Below are positions 8,724 to 17,883 of a DNA stretch of 64,000 nucleotides, one piece after another. A model generated the notes under the pieces. The model did not search any database, was not told the origin of the DNA, and saw nothing but the letters and a program-made list of their open reading frames with translations. The DNA is taken from contig NZ_LT629788.1 in assembly GCF_900105805.1 (NCBI RefSeq), positions 3,844,001 to 3,908,000 on the forward strand, in the 5' to 3' direction. How positions within the stretch are numbered: position 1 is the first letter of the stretch; each line of letters opens with the position of its first letter. Made by a program: the position numbers and the translations under genes. This stretch comes from Pseudomonas moraviensis (lineage in GTDB: Bacteria; Pseudomonadota; Gammaproteobacteria; Pseudomonadales; Pseudomonadaceae).

Positions 8724-10613
8724 TTAGAAGTTCACGCCGAAGCTGAGCGCCACGAAGTCGCGGTCATCCACGGTGGTGTACTTGCCGTCGAAGAAATTGG
8801 TGTAGGCCAGGCTCGCGGTGTAGGTGTTCTGGTATTCGGCATCGACGCCCAGGCTGACCGCTTTGCGACCTTCTTCGAAGTTGCCGCCAGGGCCTGGCGA
8901 GTAACCGCTGACGTCGTGGGACCAGGCCACGTTCGGCTTGAGGTTTACGCCGGCGAACACGTCGTTGTATTCCCAGATGGCACGACCACGGTAGCCCCAG
9001 GACATCGAGGTGGTGAAACCGTCGTTGTCGCAATTGCGGCTGCGGTTGTTCTGCGGTGAACCCGGGCCGGCGCCGTTGATGGTGCTGGCGTTGAGGATGT
9101 TGGCGCAGGTATTGGTGGTGCCAGTGGCCGGCAATTCGCCCGGGCCGTAGACCGGATCGCGGCCATAACGCATGTCGGAACGGCTTTCCAGCCCGCCGAC
9201 GTAAGTCGCGCCCACTTCACCGACGAGGGTCAGACGGCTGGCGCCCATGACCTGATCGAAGAAGTGCGTGAAGGTCGTCTGGATCTGGGTGATTTCCTTG
9301 CGCTCATAGCCGTGCAGGTCCTGACCCGGTACGCCAGTGAGCAGCGAAGCGTTGGTCAGCGCGCCGCCCAGTGGACGCACGCCGGCAAACAGGATGTCGG
9401 TGGAGTTCAGTTGCACCGGCGCGTTCGGACGATAGCTGATCTCACCGCTCCACGCCGTACCGGTAGGCAGGGTGGTGGAGAAGCTCAGGCCGTAGAGACG
9501 AATGTCTTCCGGGTATTCGATGAAGTAATTGGAGTTGCCCGCAACCAGCAGCGGTGCGAGCGCGGCGAACGGCCCCGGCAGCGCGGCGGCGGTGTTGTAC
9601 ACCGACTGCGGCGCACCGGTGGCGCTGAAGATCGGCGCACGGCTGTGGTAGTTCATGAAGTAGGCGCCGAACTCGGTATCGAGTGGCTCGAACATGTATT
9701 TGAGGGACGCGCCCCACTGGCCGCTGTCGCGGGCATCACGGTCCGGCCCACGGCGCACCAGTACGCCTTCTTCGTTGACATCCACGCCTGCGCCCGCCAA
9801 CGGCCCGAGGGCGATGGCCGGAATCTGCGAACGCTTGTTCAGCACGCGCAGATTGCTGTCGCAACCGTCGGCAACGATGTCCGGCTGGGAGAAGAAGGTG
9901 CCGCAGTTGTCGACGACGGTCTGGTCCCATTCCAGTTGATAGAACGCTTCGGCCGAGAGGTTATCGGTGAGGCTCTGGGACACGTAGAACATGTTGACCG
10001 GGATCAGGCCTTCCTTGATCTCGGCGCCCGGACGACGGAACGCGGAGACGTCGATCGGGTTGATCGAGTTGATGCCGCCGCCGATGAAGGTACTTTCACC
10101 CCAGCTCACCACTTGCTTGCCCAGACGCACGGAACCCGGCTGATCGGCAATCGCGTAGTTGTGGTAGACGAAGGCGTCGAGGATCTGCCCGCCCGAGGAC
10201 TTGGCGCCCTCTTTGCGGTTGCTGTCGCTGATGTCCTTGAACTGGCGGCTTTCGTCCTTCAGTTCGAAGTCGTACCAGTATTTGCCACGGACGAACACGC
10301 CGGTGTCGCCGTATTTCAGTTCAAGGTCATGGATGCCCTTGAAGATCTTCGAGAAGGTTTCGCCGCTCTTGAAATTGGCGTGACCGTCATCGGAAGTCTG
10401 CGACAGGCCATGGCCGCCATTGTTGACGCCGATGAGGTTCTTGTTCGGGCTCTGCGTGGACCAACTGGCACCGATCGACAGGGACGAGTCGAACTGCCCT
10501 TCGATTTCACCGACGTTGAAACTGACGCCGAATGCAGGCCCGGCGAGCGAGGAGGCAAGACTGACCGCCAGAGGCAGTTTCGCCCGGCGCCAGAACTGGT
10601 TTGCTGAGGTCAT
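8724..10613 (-). CDS. DUF1302 domain-containing outer-membrane protein
   Basis: 629 residues, with an N-terminal signal (AKLPLAVSLASSLAGPAFG) and then an alternating hydrophobic/polar, glycine- and aromatic-rich sequence that ends in phenylalanine (LSFGVNF). That ending is the usual sign of an outer-membrane beta barrel. The family is DUF1302, almost always coupled to DUF1329 as here. The start is supported by a ggag ribosome site just upstream (complement near 10618-10625). A role as a channel for hydrophobic compounds is inferred from the barrel features and the acyl-CoA ligase gene upstream. Confidence 0.85.
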   Translation of the reverse strand: MTSANQFWRRAKLPLAVSLASSLAGPAFGVSFNVGEIEGQFDSSLSIGASWSTQSPNKNLIGVNNGGHGLSQTSDDGHANFKSGETFSKIFKGIHDLELKYGDTGVFVRGKYWYDFELKDESRQFKDISDSNRKEGAKSSGGQILDAFVYHNYAIADQPGSVRLGKQVVSWGESTFIGGGINSINPIDVSAFRRPGAEIKEGLIPVNMFYVSQSLTDNLSAEAFYQLEWDQTVVDNCGTFFSQPDIVADGCDSNLRVLNKRSQIPAIALGPLAGAGVDVNEEGVLVRRGPDRDARDSGQWGASLKYMFEPLDTEFGAYFMNYHSRAPIFSATGAPQSVYNTAAALPGPFAALAPLLVAGNSNYFIEYPEDIRLYGLSFSTTLPTGTAWSGEISYRPNAPVQLNSTDILFAGVRPLGGALTNASLLTGVPGQDLHGYERKEITQIQTTFTHFFDQVMGASRLTLVGEVGATYVGGLESRSDMRYGRDPVYGPGELPATGTTNTCANILNASTINGAGPGSPQNNRSRNCDNDGFTTSMSWGYRGRAIWEYNDVFAGVNLKPNVAWSHDVSGYSPGPGGNFEEGRKAVSLGVDAEYQNTYTASLAYTNFFDGKYTTVDDRDFVALSFGVNF

Positions 10614-10950
10614 CGACGCTACTCCATGTGCATTATTGTTATGGCAGTGAGTACTTTTAAAAACGCTGTGGAGGACCGGGCGCCAGGGCTGCCCGAAATC
10701 GTTCCAGAGTTGCTCGCCCCGATCAGTGCGTGTGCTCCGTTTTCAAAAAGTCCTTGAGCGGACTATAGCCAGCGGGTGGTAGTGCTTGATCCCTCTAAAG
10801 TGTGATTTGCAGCCGCCAACCACTCTGGAACAGTCCTTTCGCCAGTCCGACACAAGTCGGCACGGCAAGGATGGCTGATTTTTTCGATTTCACAAGCCAA
10901 GCGCTTGCTTGGTGGGTCTGGCGCGCCGGTTTCGGCGCGCCAGCAGGCAC
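10614..10950. other. intergenic region upstream of DUF1302 operon
   Basis: A 337-bp gap. It should hold the promoter of the DUF1302-DUF1329 operon, read leftward. A GC-rich perfect inverted repeat (ctggcgcgccg / cggcgcgccag, 10918-10943) lies just after the acyl-CoA ligase stop and may end that transcript, although no T run follows on the minus strand. A short palindrome (ccgac / gtcgg) lies near 10848-10861. No ORF here looks real. Confidence 0.5.
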
Positions 10951-12633
10951 TCAAAGTGTCGAAAGGAAGGTGCTGTTATTGGCCTGCCACTCGGTGATGT
11001 CGAGGCGGATACGCTTCTTGTCGAGCTTGCCGACACTGGTCTTGGGAATTTCGGTAACAAGGGCGATCTGGCTGGGGATCGCCCACTTGCTCAGATGCCC
11101 CAGCTCGACGAACGGCTTGAGGTGTTCCTTGAGCTCACGCGCGCCGATCACCTGCCCTTCGCGCACTACCAGCAAGGCAAACGGACGCTCGCCCCACTGC
11201 GGGTCGGCAATGCCCACCACTGCTACTTCGCGTACCGCCGCATGCCGACTGATCAGGTCTTCGAGGTCGAGGGAGGAGATCCACTCGCCGCCGGTCTTGA
11301 TCACGTCCTTGATGCGGTCACGAATGTCGATCACGCCCATGCTGTCCAGCGTGGCGACGTCGCCGGTGTGCAGCCAGCCGCCGGCCCAGAGCTCGGCGCC
11401 CTTCTGCGGTTCATTGAAGTAGCCTTCGGTCAGCCATGGCGCGCGCAGCACCAGTTCGCCCTGGGTTTCGCCGTCGGCCGGAAGGAAGTTGCCCTCGCCG
11501 TCGACAATCGCCGCTTCGACCAATGGCCCCGGCACACCGGCCTTGATCCGGTAAGTGGTGCGCTCGTCTTCAGTCCCGGCCATCAATTCATCGTTGAGGT
11601 GCGCGCAGGACACCAGCGGCCCGGTTTCCGACATCCCGTACGCGGCCGTCAGCTGAATGCCGCGCGCCTTGGCGTTTTCATACAGGCTGCGATTGAGCGC
11701 GCTGCCGCCGATGACGATCTTCCAGCCGCCGAAGTCGGCATCCTGCGCGGCTTTGGCGTTGAGCAGCATCTGCAGGATGGTCGGCACGCAGTGGGAAAAG
11801 GTCACCTTCTCCTTGCGCCACAACTCCACCAGATATTCCGGATCGTAACGCCCGGGATAGACCTGCTTGAGCCCGAGCATGGTCGCCACGTAGGGCAATC
11901 CCCAGGCGTGGACGTGGAACATTGGCGTGATCGGCATGTACACATCGTTGGTGCCGAGCAGGCGCACGCTGTCGATCGACCCCATGATCGTCGCCACGCC
12001 GATGGTGTGCAGCACCAGTTGCCGATGGGTGAAGTACACGCCTTTCGGGTTGCCCGTCGTGCCGGTGGTGTAGAACGTGGTGGCGACCGAGTTTTCATCG
12101 AAGTCCTGGAAATCGTATTGCGCACTTGCAGCGGCCAGCAGTTGCTCATATTCGCCAACGAGGTTGGGCAGCTCTGCAGTTTTCTCCGGGAGATCGGTCA
12201 GCAGCAGGGTTTTCTCGACCGTGGTCAGCTGCGGCGCGATGGCCTGGTAGAGCCCGACGAACTCGCTGTTGACCAGCACGAAGCGGTCCTCGGCGTGATT
12301 CATGGTGTAGAGGATCTGCTCCGGTGACAGTCGCACGTTGATGGTGTGGATCACCGCGCCGATCATCGGAATGGCGAACATGCATTCCAGGTAACGATGG
12401 CTGTCCCAGTCCATCACCGCCACCGTGTCGCCGGCCTTCACGCCCGCAGCGGTGAGCACATTGGCCAGCCGCGCAACACGTTCGATCAGGGTCGGATAGC
12501 TGTAGCGCAACTGGTCACGGTAGATGATTTCGCGGGTTTTCTCGTAACGGGCGCCGGACATCAGCAGCCGTTTGATCAGCAATGGATACTGGTAGGCCCC
12601 ATCGGCCGGCGGAATGACCCGAGTCTGCAACAT
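10951..12633 (-). CDS. AlkK-like medium-chain fatty acyl-CoA ligase (AMP-binding)
   Basis: 560-residue member of the adenylate-forming superfamily. It should activate a carboxylic acid to acyl-AMP and then acyl-CoA. Visible signatures are the P-loop-like TTGTTGNPKG at residues 190-199, YGMSETGP about 130 residues later, GWLHTGDV and the C-terminal lysine context (IPKTSVGKLDKK). Length and N-terminus resemble AlkK-type medium-chain acyl-CoA synthetases rather than FadD. It is upstream of, and co-oriented with, the DUF1302-DUF1329 pair (337-bp gap), which suggests uptake plus activation of one kind of acid. The true substrate is unknown. Confidence 0.85.
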   Translation of the reverse strand: MLQTRVIPPADGAYQYPLLIKRLLMSGARYEKTREIIYRDQLRYSYPTLIERVARLANVLTAAGVKAGDTVAVMDWDSHRYLECMFAIPMIGAVIHTINVRLSPEQILYTMNHAEDRFVLVNSEFVGLYQAIAPQLTTVEKTLLLTDLPEKTAELPNLVGEYEQLLAAASAQYDFQDFDENSVATTFYTTGTTGNPKGVYFTHRQLVLHTIGVATIMGSIDSVRLLGTNDVYMPITPMFHVHAWGLPYVATMLGLKQVYPGRYDPEYLVELWRKEKVTFSHCVPTILQMLLNAKAAQDADFGGWKIVIGGSALNRSLYENAKARGIQLTAAYGMSETGPLVSCAHLNDELMAGTEDERTTYRIKAGVPGPLVEAAIVDGEGNFLPADGETQGELVLRAPWLTEGYFNEPQKGAELWAGGWLHTGDVATLDSMGVIDIRDRIKDVIKTGGEWISSLDLEDLISRHAAVREVAVVGIADPQWGERPFALLVVREGQVIGARELKEHLKPFVELGHLSKWAIPSQIALVTEIPKTSVGKLDKKRIRLDITEWQANNSTFLSTL

Positions 12634-12788
12634 AAGAATCCCTTTTCTGACTGCACGGTGTTGGCGGAGAGATTCGTACTCTAGTGCGCCTGCAAGACAG
12701 TCAAATCAGCCAAAGGAATGATTTGCAGAACCGCACAAATGCTAGCTTTGCGCCAGCATTTCGGGCTGATCCGGAAGAAAACACTACT

Positions 12789-12878
12789 TGTGGGAGCGAG
12801 CCTGCTCGCGAAGGCGTCGGATCAGTCGACATCTTTGGCGGCTGGACTAGCGCTTTCGCGAGCAGGCTCGCTCCCACA
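12789..12878. repeat. REP inverted pair (family A, gggagcgagcctgctcgcg)
   Basis: Two head-to-head copies of tgtgggagcgagcctgctcg separated by about 45 bp, in the gap between the acyl-CoA ligase and LysE genes. This is a common Pseudomonas REP type. Confidence 0.9.
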
Positions 12879-12899
12879 GGGATTAATGTGTTCCAGTTC

Positions 12900-13529
12900 T
12901 CAATGCATCTCGGTAAACGCGATTTTCACGCCGAGCGCGATCAGCACCGCGCCCATGGTGCGGTCGAACCAGTGCCCCATGCGGGCGAAGCCGGCGCGCA
13001 CGCGTTGTTGGCTGAACAGCATCGCCACCAGGCAAAACCAGATCGCCGTCGCCACCGCCAGGTACACCCCGTAACCGGCCTGCACGGCCAGCGGCGTGTG
13101 CGGGTTGATCACCACGGTGAACAGCGAAAGGAAAAACAGCGTGGCTTTGGGATTCAGGCCGTTAGTGACGAAGCCCGAGGTGAACGCACCCCGCGCGGTA
13201 CGCACGCCGGCTTCCTTGTGCAAGTCATCGGTGACGGTTTTCGCCGGTTGCGCGCGCAAGGCCTTGAAGCCGATGTACAGCAAGTAAGCCGCTGCCGCCC
13301 ACTTCAGCGCGTTGAACAGCACGATCGATTGCGACACGATCAGACCGATGCCAAGCAACGAATAGCCGACATGCAGGAAAATCGCCGAGCCTACGCCCAG
13401 CGCGGTCCAGGTGCCGGCGCGACGCCCATGGGTGACGCTCTCGCGCACCACCACGGCAAAGTCCGGGCCGGGGCTGGCGACGGCGAGCAGATGGATCAGT
13501 GCAACGGTCAAGAACTCGGTCCAGTACAT
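12900..13529 (-). CDS. LysE/RhtB-family amino-acid exporter
   Basis: 209-residue inner-membrane protein with about six hydrophobic segments and the family signature near the N-terminus (AVASPGPDFAVVVRESVTHG). LysE/RhtB proteins export amino acids or homoserine lactone-like molecules by proton antiport. It is a single gene flanked by REP elements on both sides, with a ggagcc ribosome site before the ATG at 13529. The specific substrate cannot be assigned. Confidence 0.9.
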   Translation of the reverse strand: MYWTEFLTVALIHLLAVASPGPDFAVVVRESVTHGRRAGTWTALGVGSAIFLHVGYSLLGIGLIVSQSIVLFNALKWAAAAYLLYIGFKALRAQPAKTVTDDLHKEAGVRTARGAFTSGFVTNGLNPKATLFFLSLFTVVINPHTPLAVQAGYGVYLAVATAIWFCLVAMLFSQQRVRAGFARMGHWFDRTMGAVLIALGVKIAFTEMH

Positions 13530-13581
13530 GGGGGCTCCTATTTTTCAGGGGTAAACATCCAATCGGCAGTCACCACCCATT

Positions 13582-13711
13582 TGTGGCGAGGGAGCTTGCT
13601 CCCGCTCGGCTGCGCAGCAGTCGTAAAACCGGTACACCGGATAGTGCTGAGACAACCTCATTAGGCTTGGATCTGCTTCGCAGGCCAGCGGGAGCAAGCT
13701 CCCTCGCCACA
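13582..13711. repeat. REP inverted pair (family B, gtggcgagggagcttgctcc)
   Basis: Two inverted copies of tgtggcgagggagcttgctc, 13582 onward and ending at 13711, in the gap between divergent genes. A second copy of the pair is at 16666-16798. Confidence 0.9.
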
Positions 13712-13807
13712 AGTATTACAGCGGCTCATGCTGTCGAGTAACCAATTGTTTCATCTGGTAGGCTCGGCAGAGTACGCCCTCCGCTCACAGCACAAAAGGT
13801 ACAGTTG

Positions 13808-14773
13808 ATGACGAACACGCGCCGCGCGGTATTCCTGGATCACCCTTCGCTGGACCTCGGCGATCTGGACCTCGGTCCGTTGCGTGAATGCTTCAGCGAT
13901 CTGCAGCTGTTCGCCCAGACTTCGCCGGAACAGGTCAGCGAACGCCTGCAAGGCGCCAGCGTGGCGATCACCAACAAAGTCGTGATCGATGCGGCCGCGA
14001 TGACTGCCAATCCGCAACTGAAACTGATCCTGATCAGCGCCACCGGCACCAACAACGTCGACCTCACCGCCGCTCGCGCTCACGGCATCACTGTGTGCAA
14101 TTGCCAGGCGTACGGCACCCCGTCGGTGGCGCAACACACGATCATGCTGTTACTCAACCTCGCCACGCGCCTGGCCGACTATCAAAAAGCTGTGGGCGGA
14201 GGCCGCTGGCAACAGGCGAAACAGTTCTGCCTGCTCGACTACCCGATCGTCGAACTGCAAGGCAAAACCCTCGGCCTGCTCGGGCATGGCGAACTCGGTG
14301 GCGCCGTGGCGCGGTTGGCCGAAGCGTTCGGCATGCGCGTGTTGCTCGGGCAGATTCCCGGGCGCCCGGCGCGGCCGGATCGTTTGCCACTGGAGCAACT
14401 GCTGCCGCAGATCGACGCCCTGACCCTGCACTGCCCGCTCAACGAGCACACCCGGCATTTCATCGGCGCCCGTGAGCTGGCCTCGATGAAGCCCGGCGCA
14501 TTTGTGGTCAATACCGCTCGTGGCGGCCTGATCGATGAGCAGGCGCTGGCCGATGCTTTGCGCAGCGGTCACCTCGGCGGCGCGGCGACCGATGTATTGA
14601 GTGTCGAGCCGCCGACCCAGGGCAATCCGCTGCTCGCCAGCGATATTCCGCGCCTGATCGTCACCCCGCACAACGCCTGGGGCAGTCGCGAGGCACGCCA
14701 GCGTATCGTCAGCCAACTGAGCGAAAACGCCGAAGGGTTTTTCAGCGGTGAGGCGCTGCGGGTCGTCAGTTGA
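13808..14773 (+). CDS. hprA: D-2-hydroxyacid dehydrogenase (glycerate/hydroxypyruvate reductase-like)
   Basis: NAD(P)-dependent reductase of 2-keto acids, about 321 residues. The Rossmann motif LGLLGHGELGGAVA is near residue 155. The catalytic Arg, Glu and His lie in NTARGGLID, ATDVLSVEPP and TPHNAWGS. These match hydroxypyruvate reductase/glycerate dehydrogenase more than D-lactate dehydrogenase. A TTG codon directly precedes the ATG at 13808; the ATG is preferred. The gene ends 32 bp before rsmC. The symbol is by similarity only. Confidence 0.82.
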   Translation: MTNTRRAVFLDHPSLDLGDLDLGPLRECFSDLQLFAQTSPEQVSERLQGASVAITNKVVIDAAAMTANPQLKLILISATGTNNVDLTAARAHGITVCNCQAYGTPSVAQHTIMLLLNLATRLADYQKAVGGGRWQQAKQFCLLDYPIVELQGKTLGLLGHGELGGAVARLAEAFGMRVLLGQIPGRPARPDRLPLEQLLPQIDALTLHCPLNEHTRHFIGARELASMKPGAFVVNTARGGLIDEQALADALRSGHLGGAATDVLSVEPPTQGNPLLASDIPRLIVTPHNAWGSREARQRIVSQLSENAEGFFSGEALRVVS

Positions 14774-14805
14774 TAAACTGCGGCACTTTTTTTCAAGGAG
14801 CAGTT

Positions 14806-15804
14806 ATGGATCCGCGCAGTGAAGTACTGCTTCGTCAGGCCGAGTTATTCCAGGGTTCGCTGCTGTTGGCGGGCTTGCCTGCCGACGACTTGCTCGGGCG
14901 TCTGCCCAACGCGTTCGGCTGGTGCTGGCACGCTGGCGATCAAGCCGCGCTGGACGCACGTTTCGAGGGCCGCAGCCAGTTCGGTGTGAATGTCCCGGAG
15001 CGCGAATTCGACAGCGCCGTGGTGTTCCTGCCCAAGTCCAAGGACCTGACCGACTACATCCTCAACGCCGTGGCATCGCGTCTGGCCGGTCGCGAGGTGT
15101 TTCTGGTCGGGGAAAAACGCAGCGGCATCGAAGGCGCCTCCAAGCAGCTCAATCCGTTCGGCAAACCGCGCAAACTCGACAGCGCCCGTCACTGCCAGCT
15201 CTGGCAAGTCACCGTGGCCGATGCGCCGGAAGCGAAATCCCTCGAAAGCCTGGCGCAGACTTACGAACTGCCGCTGGCCGAAGGGCCGTTGAAAGTCATC
15301 AGCCTGCCGGGCGTGTTCAGCCACGGTCGGCTGGATCGCGGCAGCGCACTGCTGCTGGAGCATCTGGACAAACTGCCGAGCGGCCATCTGCTCGATTTCG
15401 GTTGCGGCGCCGGCGTGCTCGGGGCTGCGGTGAAACGTCGCTATCCGCACAATCAGGTGACCTTGCTCGATGTCGACGCGTTCGCCGCCGCCAGCAGCCG
15501 TCTGACCCTGGCCGCCAACGGCCTTGAGGCGGACGTCCTGACCGGTGATGGCATCGATGCCGCACCGATGGGTTTGAGCGCAATTCTGAGCAATCCGCCG
15601 TTCCATGTCGGCGTGCACACCGATTATTTCGCCACAGAGAATCTGCTGCGAAAAGCGGCCAAACATCTGAAAAACGGTGGCGAACTGCGCCTCGTGGCCA
15701 ACAGTTTCCTCAAGTATCAGCCGCTGATCGAGGAGCACTTGGGCGTGTGTGCGATCAAGGCTGAAGGCAATGGTTTCCGGATTTACCGGGCCAAGCGCGG
15801 TTGA
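14806..15804 (+). CDS. rsmC: 16S rRNA m2G1207 methyltransferase RsmC
   Basis: 332-residue SAM-dependent methyltransferase that methylates G1207 of 16S rRNA. It has the RsmC/RsmD duplicated layout: a degenerate N-terminal half, then a catalytic half with the SAM site (LLDFGCGAGVLGAA) and the guanine-N2 motif NPPFH near residue 264. The ATG at 14806 is chosen because aaggag sits 6 bp upstream. An in-frame TTG at 14770 would overlap the previous gene. Confidence 0.9.
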   Translation: MDPRSEVLLRQAELFQGSLLLAGLPADDLLGRLPNAFGWCWHAGDQAALDARFEGRSQFGVNVPEREFDSAVVFLPKSKDLTDYILNAVASRLAGREVFLVGEKRSGIEGASKQLNPFGKPRKLDSARHCQLWQVTVADAPEAKSLESLAQTYELPLAEGPLKVISLPGVFSHGRLDRGSALLLEHLDKLPSGHLLDFGCGAGVLGAAVKRRYPHNQVTLLDVDAFAAASSRLTLAANGLEADVLTGDGIDAAPMGLSAILSNPPFHVGVHTDYFATENLLRKAAKHLKNGGELRLVANSFLKYQPLIEEHLGVCAIKAEGNGFRIYRAKRG

Positions 15805-15850
15805 AAATTTGTGCTTGCCCAATCGGATTTGCCTAGGCAGAATCCGCTCC

Positions 15851-16040
15851 GTCCTAGGGGAGTAGTCTCCCACGAGCGCCAAGCTCGTCCGGCATACGTC
15901 AACATACTTGATCCTCAGATCATGGCGTATGCGACCCAAGCGTCCGCAGCAGACGGATCGCAGGGTTTGACAAGACCTATGACACGCACACCTTACCCGG
16001 GGCGGGAAGGCTGTACGTGTCATAGCCGTGTCGACCCGCC
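15851..16040 (+). ncRNA. yybP-ykoY manganese riboswitch
   Basis: A leader of about 200 nt before a manganese-exporter gene, with hallmarks of the yybP-ykoY class: gtcctaggggagtagtctcc at the 5' side, the segment gtcaacatacttg, and a 3' conserved part accttacccgg...gggaaggct. The class binds Mn2+ and switches on exporter expression. The 5' segment cctagggg (15853-15860) can pair with cccctta (16039-16045), which runs into the gene's own ribosome site (aggaaa, 16045-16050), so translation control is plausible. Boundaries are approximate. Confidence 0.85.
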
Positions 16041-16056
16041 CCTTAGGAAATTCCTG

Positions 16057-16641
16057 ATGCTGGACTCGTTACTCGTTCCCACCGCTATCGTTGCCTTGGC
16101 CGAAATCGGCGACAAGACGCAACTGCTCGCGCTGATTCTCGCCGCTCGCTTCCGCAAACCCTGGCCGATCATTGCCGGGATTGTCGCCGCGACCCTGGCC
16201 AACCACGCAGCAGCCGGTGCGGTAGGTGCCTGGTTCGGCAGTTTCTTCTCCGACGCCGTCCTGCACTGGATCCTCGCCGCCAGCTTCGCGGCCACAGCAC
16301 TGTGGACTCTGGTCCCGGACAAGATGGATGACGACGAAGCCAGCACGGCGCGCAAGTTCGGGCCGTTCCTGACGACCCTGATTGCGTTCTTCCTCGCCGA
16401 GATCGGCGACAAGACCCAGATCGCCACCGTGATGCTCGCCGCGCAATACCCGGAACTGTGGCTGGTGATCATCGGCACCACCGTCGGCATGCTGATTGCC
16501 AACGTGCCGGTGGTACTGGCGGGTAATTTCGCCGCAGACAAACTGCCACTGACCCTGATCCGCCGCCTCGCGGCTTCGGCGTTCATGATTCTGGCGATTG
16601 TTGCGGTGTACAAGGCCATGCAGAGTAGTGGCTGGGTTTAA
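16057..16641 (+). CDS. TMEM165/GDT1 (UPF0016) family manganese exporter
   Basis: 194-residue membrane protein built of two homologous halves, each with the family motif ExGDKTQ (EIGDKTQLLAL near residue 14, EIGDKTQIATV near residue 117), and about six membrane spans. Bacterial members such as Vibrio MneA export Mn2+. The ATG at 16057 follows aggaaattcctg. The frame is open upstream into the riboswitch, but that part has no coding character. Its place behind a Mn2+ riboswitch fits export of excess manganese. Confidence 0.9.
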   Translation: MLDSLLVPTAIVALAEIGDKTQLLALILAARFRKPWPIIAGIVAATLANHAAAGAVGAWFGSFFSDAVLHWILAASFAATALWTLVPDKMDDDEASTARKFGPFLTTLIAFFLAEIGDKTQIATVMLAAQYPELWLVIIGTTVGMLIANVPVVLAGNFAADKLPLTLIRRLAASAFMILAIVAVYKAMQSSGWV

Positions 16642-16665
16642 CCCTACTCCTGATCTGGAATGAGA

Positions 16666-16798
16666 TGTGGCGAGGGAGCTTGCTCCCGCTGGGCTGCGAA
16701 GCGGCCCCAAACGCTGCAATCGCGGTGTAACAATGTCACCGCGTTGGCTGCATTTACGACTGCTGCGCAGCCGAGCGGGAGCAAGCTCCCTCGCCACA
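16666..16798. repeat. REP inverted pair (family B)
   Basis: Inverted copies of tgtggcgagggagcttgctc around a short spacer, between convergent genes. Confidence 0.9.
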
Positions 16799-16800
16799 AT

Positions 16801-16835
16801 GGCCCCGTCAATCTCAGGATTTCGGGGCTTTTTCG
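16801..16835 (+). terminator. possible terminator of the manganese exporter transcript
   Basis: The arms gccccg and cggggc with a 15-nt loop are followed by ttttt. The hairpin overlaps the 3' end of the convergent M48 gene. The large loop makes it only moderate. Confidence 0.4.
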
Positions 16836-17632
16836 TACAGCGGCATCACTTTCGGAATGGCTGCCTGCAATGCCGCAATGCGACTGCTCGATGCCGGGTG
16901 AGTGCTCATGAATTCCGGTGGCGCGCCCTCGGAAGCCTTGCTCATCTTGTCCCACAGAGTGATCGCCGCGTTCGGGTTGTAGCCAGCACGAGCGGCCAGC
17001 TCCAGACCAATCAGGTCGGCTTCGTTTTCGTTGGCGCGGCTGTTGGGCAAGGTCATGCCGTAGTTGGCCACGGTGTCGGCCAGCGCCAGGCTGTCCTGAC
17101 CCAGCCCGAACAACGCACCGGCGCCCTGCTTCGCCATCTCCATGCCATAAGCCTTGGACATCGCTTCACGACCGTGCTCGCGCAGGGCGTGGGCGATTTC
17201 ATGGCCCATGACCGCGGCAATTTCGTCGTCGGTGAGTTTCAGGCTGTCGATCAGCCCGGTGTAGAAAATGATCTTGCCGCCAGGACCGCAGTTGGCGTTG
17301 AGCTCATCGCTCTTGATCAGATTGACTTCCCACTGCCACTGCGCCGCGTCCGGGCGGAAGGTCGGTGCCTGGGCGATCAGCCGGTTGGCGATGGTCTGCA
17401 CGCGCTTGGCTTCCGGGCTGGTCTTGTCCAGCACACCTTTGCTCGACGCCTCGCCGACGGTCTTCTGATACGACTGCGCGTACATCTGTTCGACCTCTTG
17501 CGAGGACAGCATGCTGAACATGTACTGCTTGCGCTCCACGCCCACGGCACCGCCGCTGGTGGTGTTGACCGACTGACAACCGGCCAGCAACAGCGCTGCG
17601 CTCAGTGCACTTGTAACCAATGTCTTGTTCAT
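16814..17632 (-). CDS. M48-family lipoprotein metalloprotease (LoiP/YggG-like)
   Basis: 272-residue predicted lipoprotein: signal peptide with lipobox LLAGC (Cys19), then an M48 peptidase domain with the zinc motif HEIAH at residues 144-148 and the third-ligand helix NENEADLIG. Related E. coli proteins LoiP and BepA cleave or check outer-membrane proteins in the periplasm. It is a single gene read toward the REP pair. The ribosome site is weak (gagttttt before the ATG), but the signal peptide fixes the start. Confidence 0.9.
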   Translation of the reverse strand: MNKTLVTSALSAALLLAGCQSVNTTSGGAVGVERKQYMFSMLSSQEVEQMYAQSYQKTVGEASSKGVLDKTSPEAKRVQTIANRLIAQAPTFRPDAAQWQWEVNLIKSDELNANCGPGGKIIFYTGLIDSLKLTDDEIAAVMGHEIAHALREHGREAMSKAYGMEMAKQGAGALFGLGQDSLALADTVANYGMTLPNSRANENEADLIGLELAARAGYNPNAAITLWDKMSKASEGAPPEFMSTHPASSSRIAALQAAIPKVMPLYEKAPKS

Positions 17633-17883
17633 TCAAAAACTCCCTGAAAACCTGAGGCGTATCCTAGGCGGCTAATGGTATCGGCGCCAGATACACCGGA
17701 CGCATTGCGCGTACATTCACCTATGGCCGCAAGACGCGGTGGAAATTCCTCAACGCGCATTGAATCCGCCGCGCACCGATCCATCCACGACATCGCGCGG
17801 CGATTCCGACCAACGTCTCTCATGGCCCTGCACGCGCCGCCGATAAATCCCTCGCAGATTGTCCTCTTGCGTGCGGAGCTCTC

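Noticed and set aside
6441..9059. 872-codon open frame on the plus strand
   Set aside because: It lies antisense to the LuxR and DUF1329 genes, has low-complexity composition (His, Arg, Gln-rich) and no domain. It is a by-product of GC-rich codon use.
10918..10943. GC-rich hairpin after the acyl-CoA ligase gene as a terminator
   Set aside because: The stem is strong but no T run follows on the minus strand, so it was noted only within the intergenic entry.
15811..16056. In-frame upstream extension of the TMEM165 gene
   Set aside because: It overlaps the conserved riboswitch sequence and adds residues without family similarity; the ATG at 16057 has a ribosome site.
13582..16798. Facing repeats considered as a CRISPR array or transposon ends
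   Set aside because: Copies come as inverted pairs with short unrelated spacers, no cas or transposase genes are near, and no target-site duplication is visible.
17839..17846. GCCGATAA, a FliA (sigma-28) -10 match before the dCache chemoreceptor gene
   Set aside because: The -35 at the expected 11-bp spacing (ctcatggc) does not match TAAAGTTT, so the promoter call is not supported.
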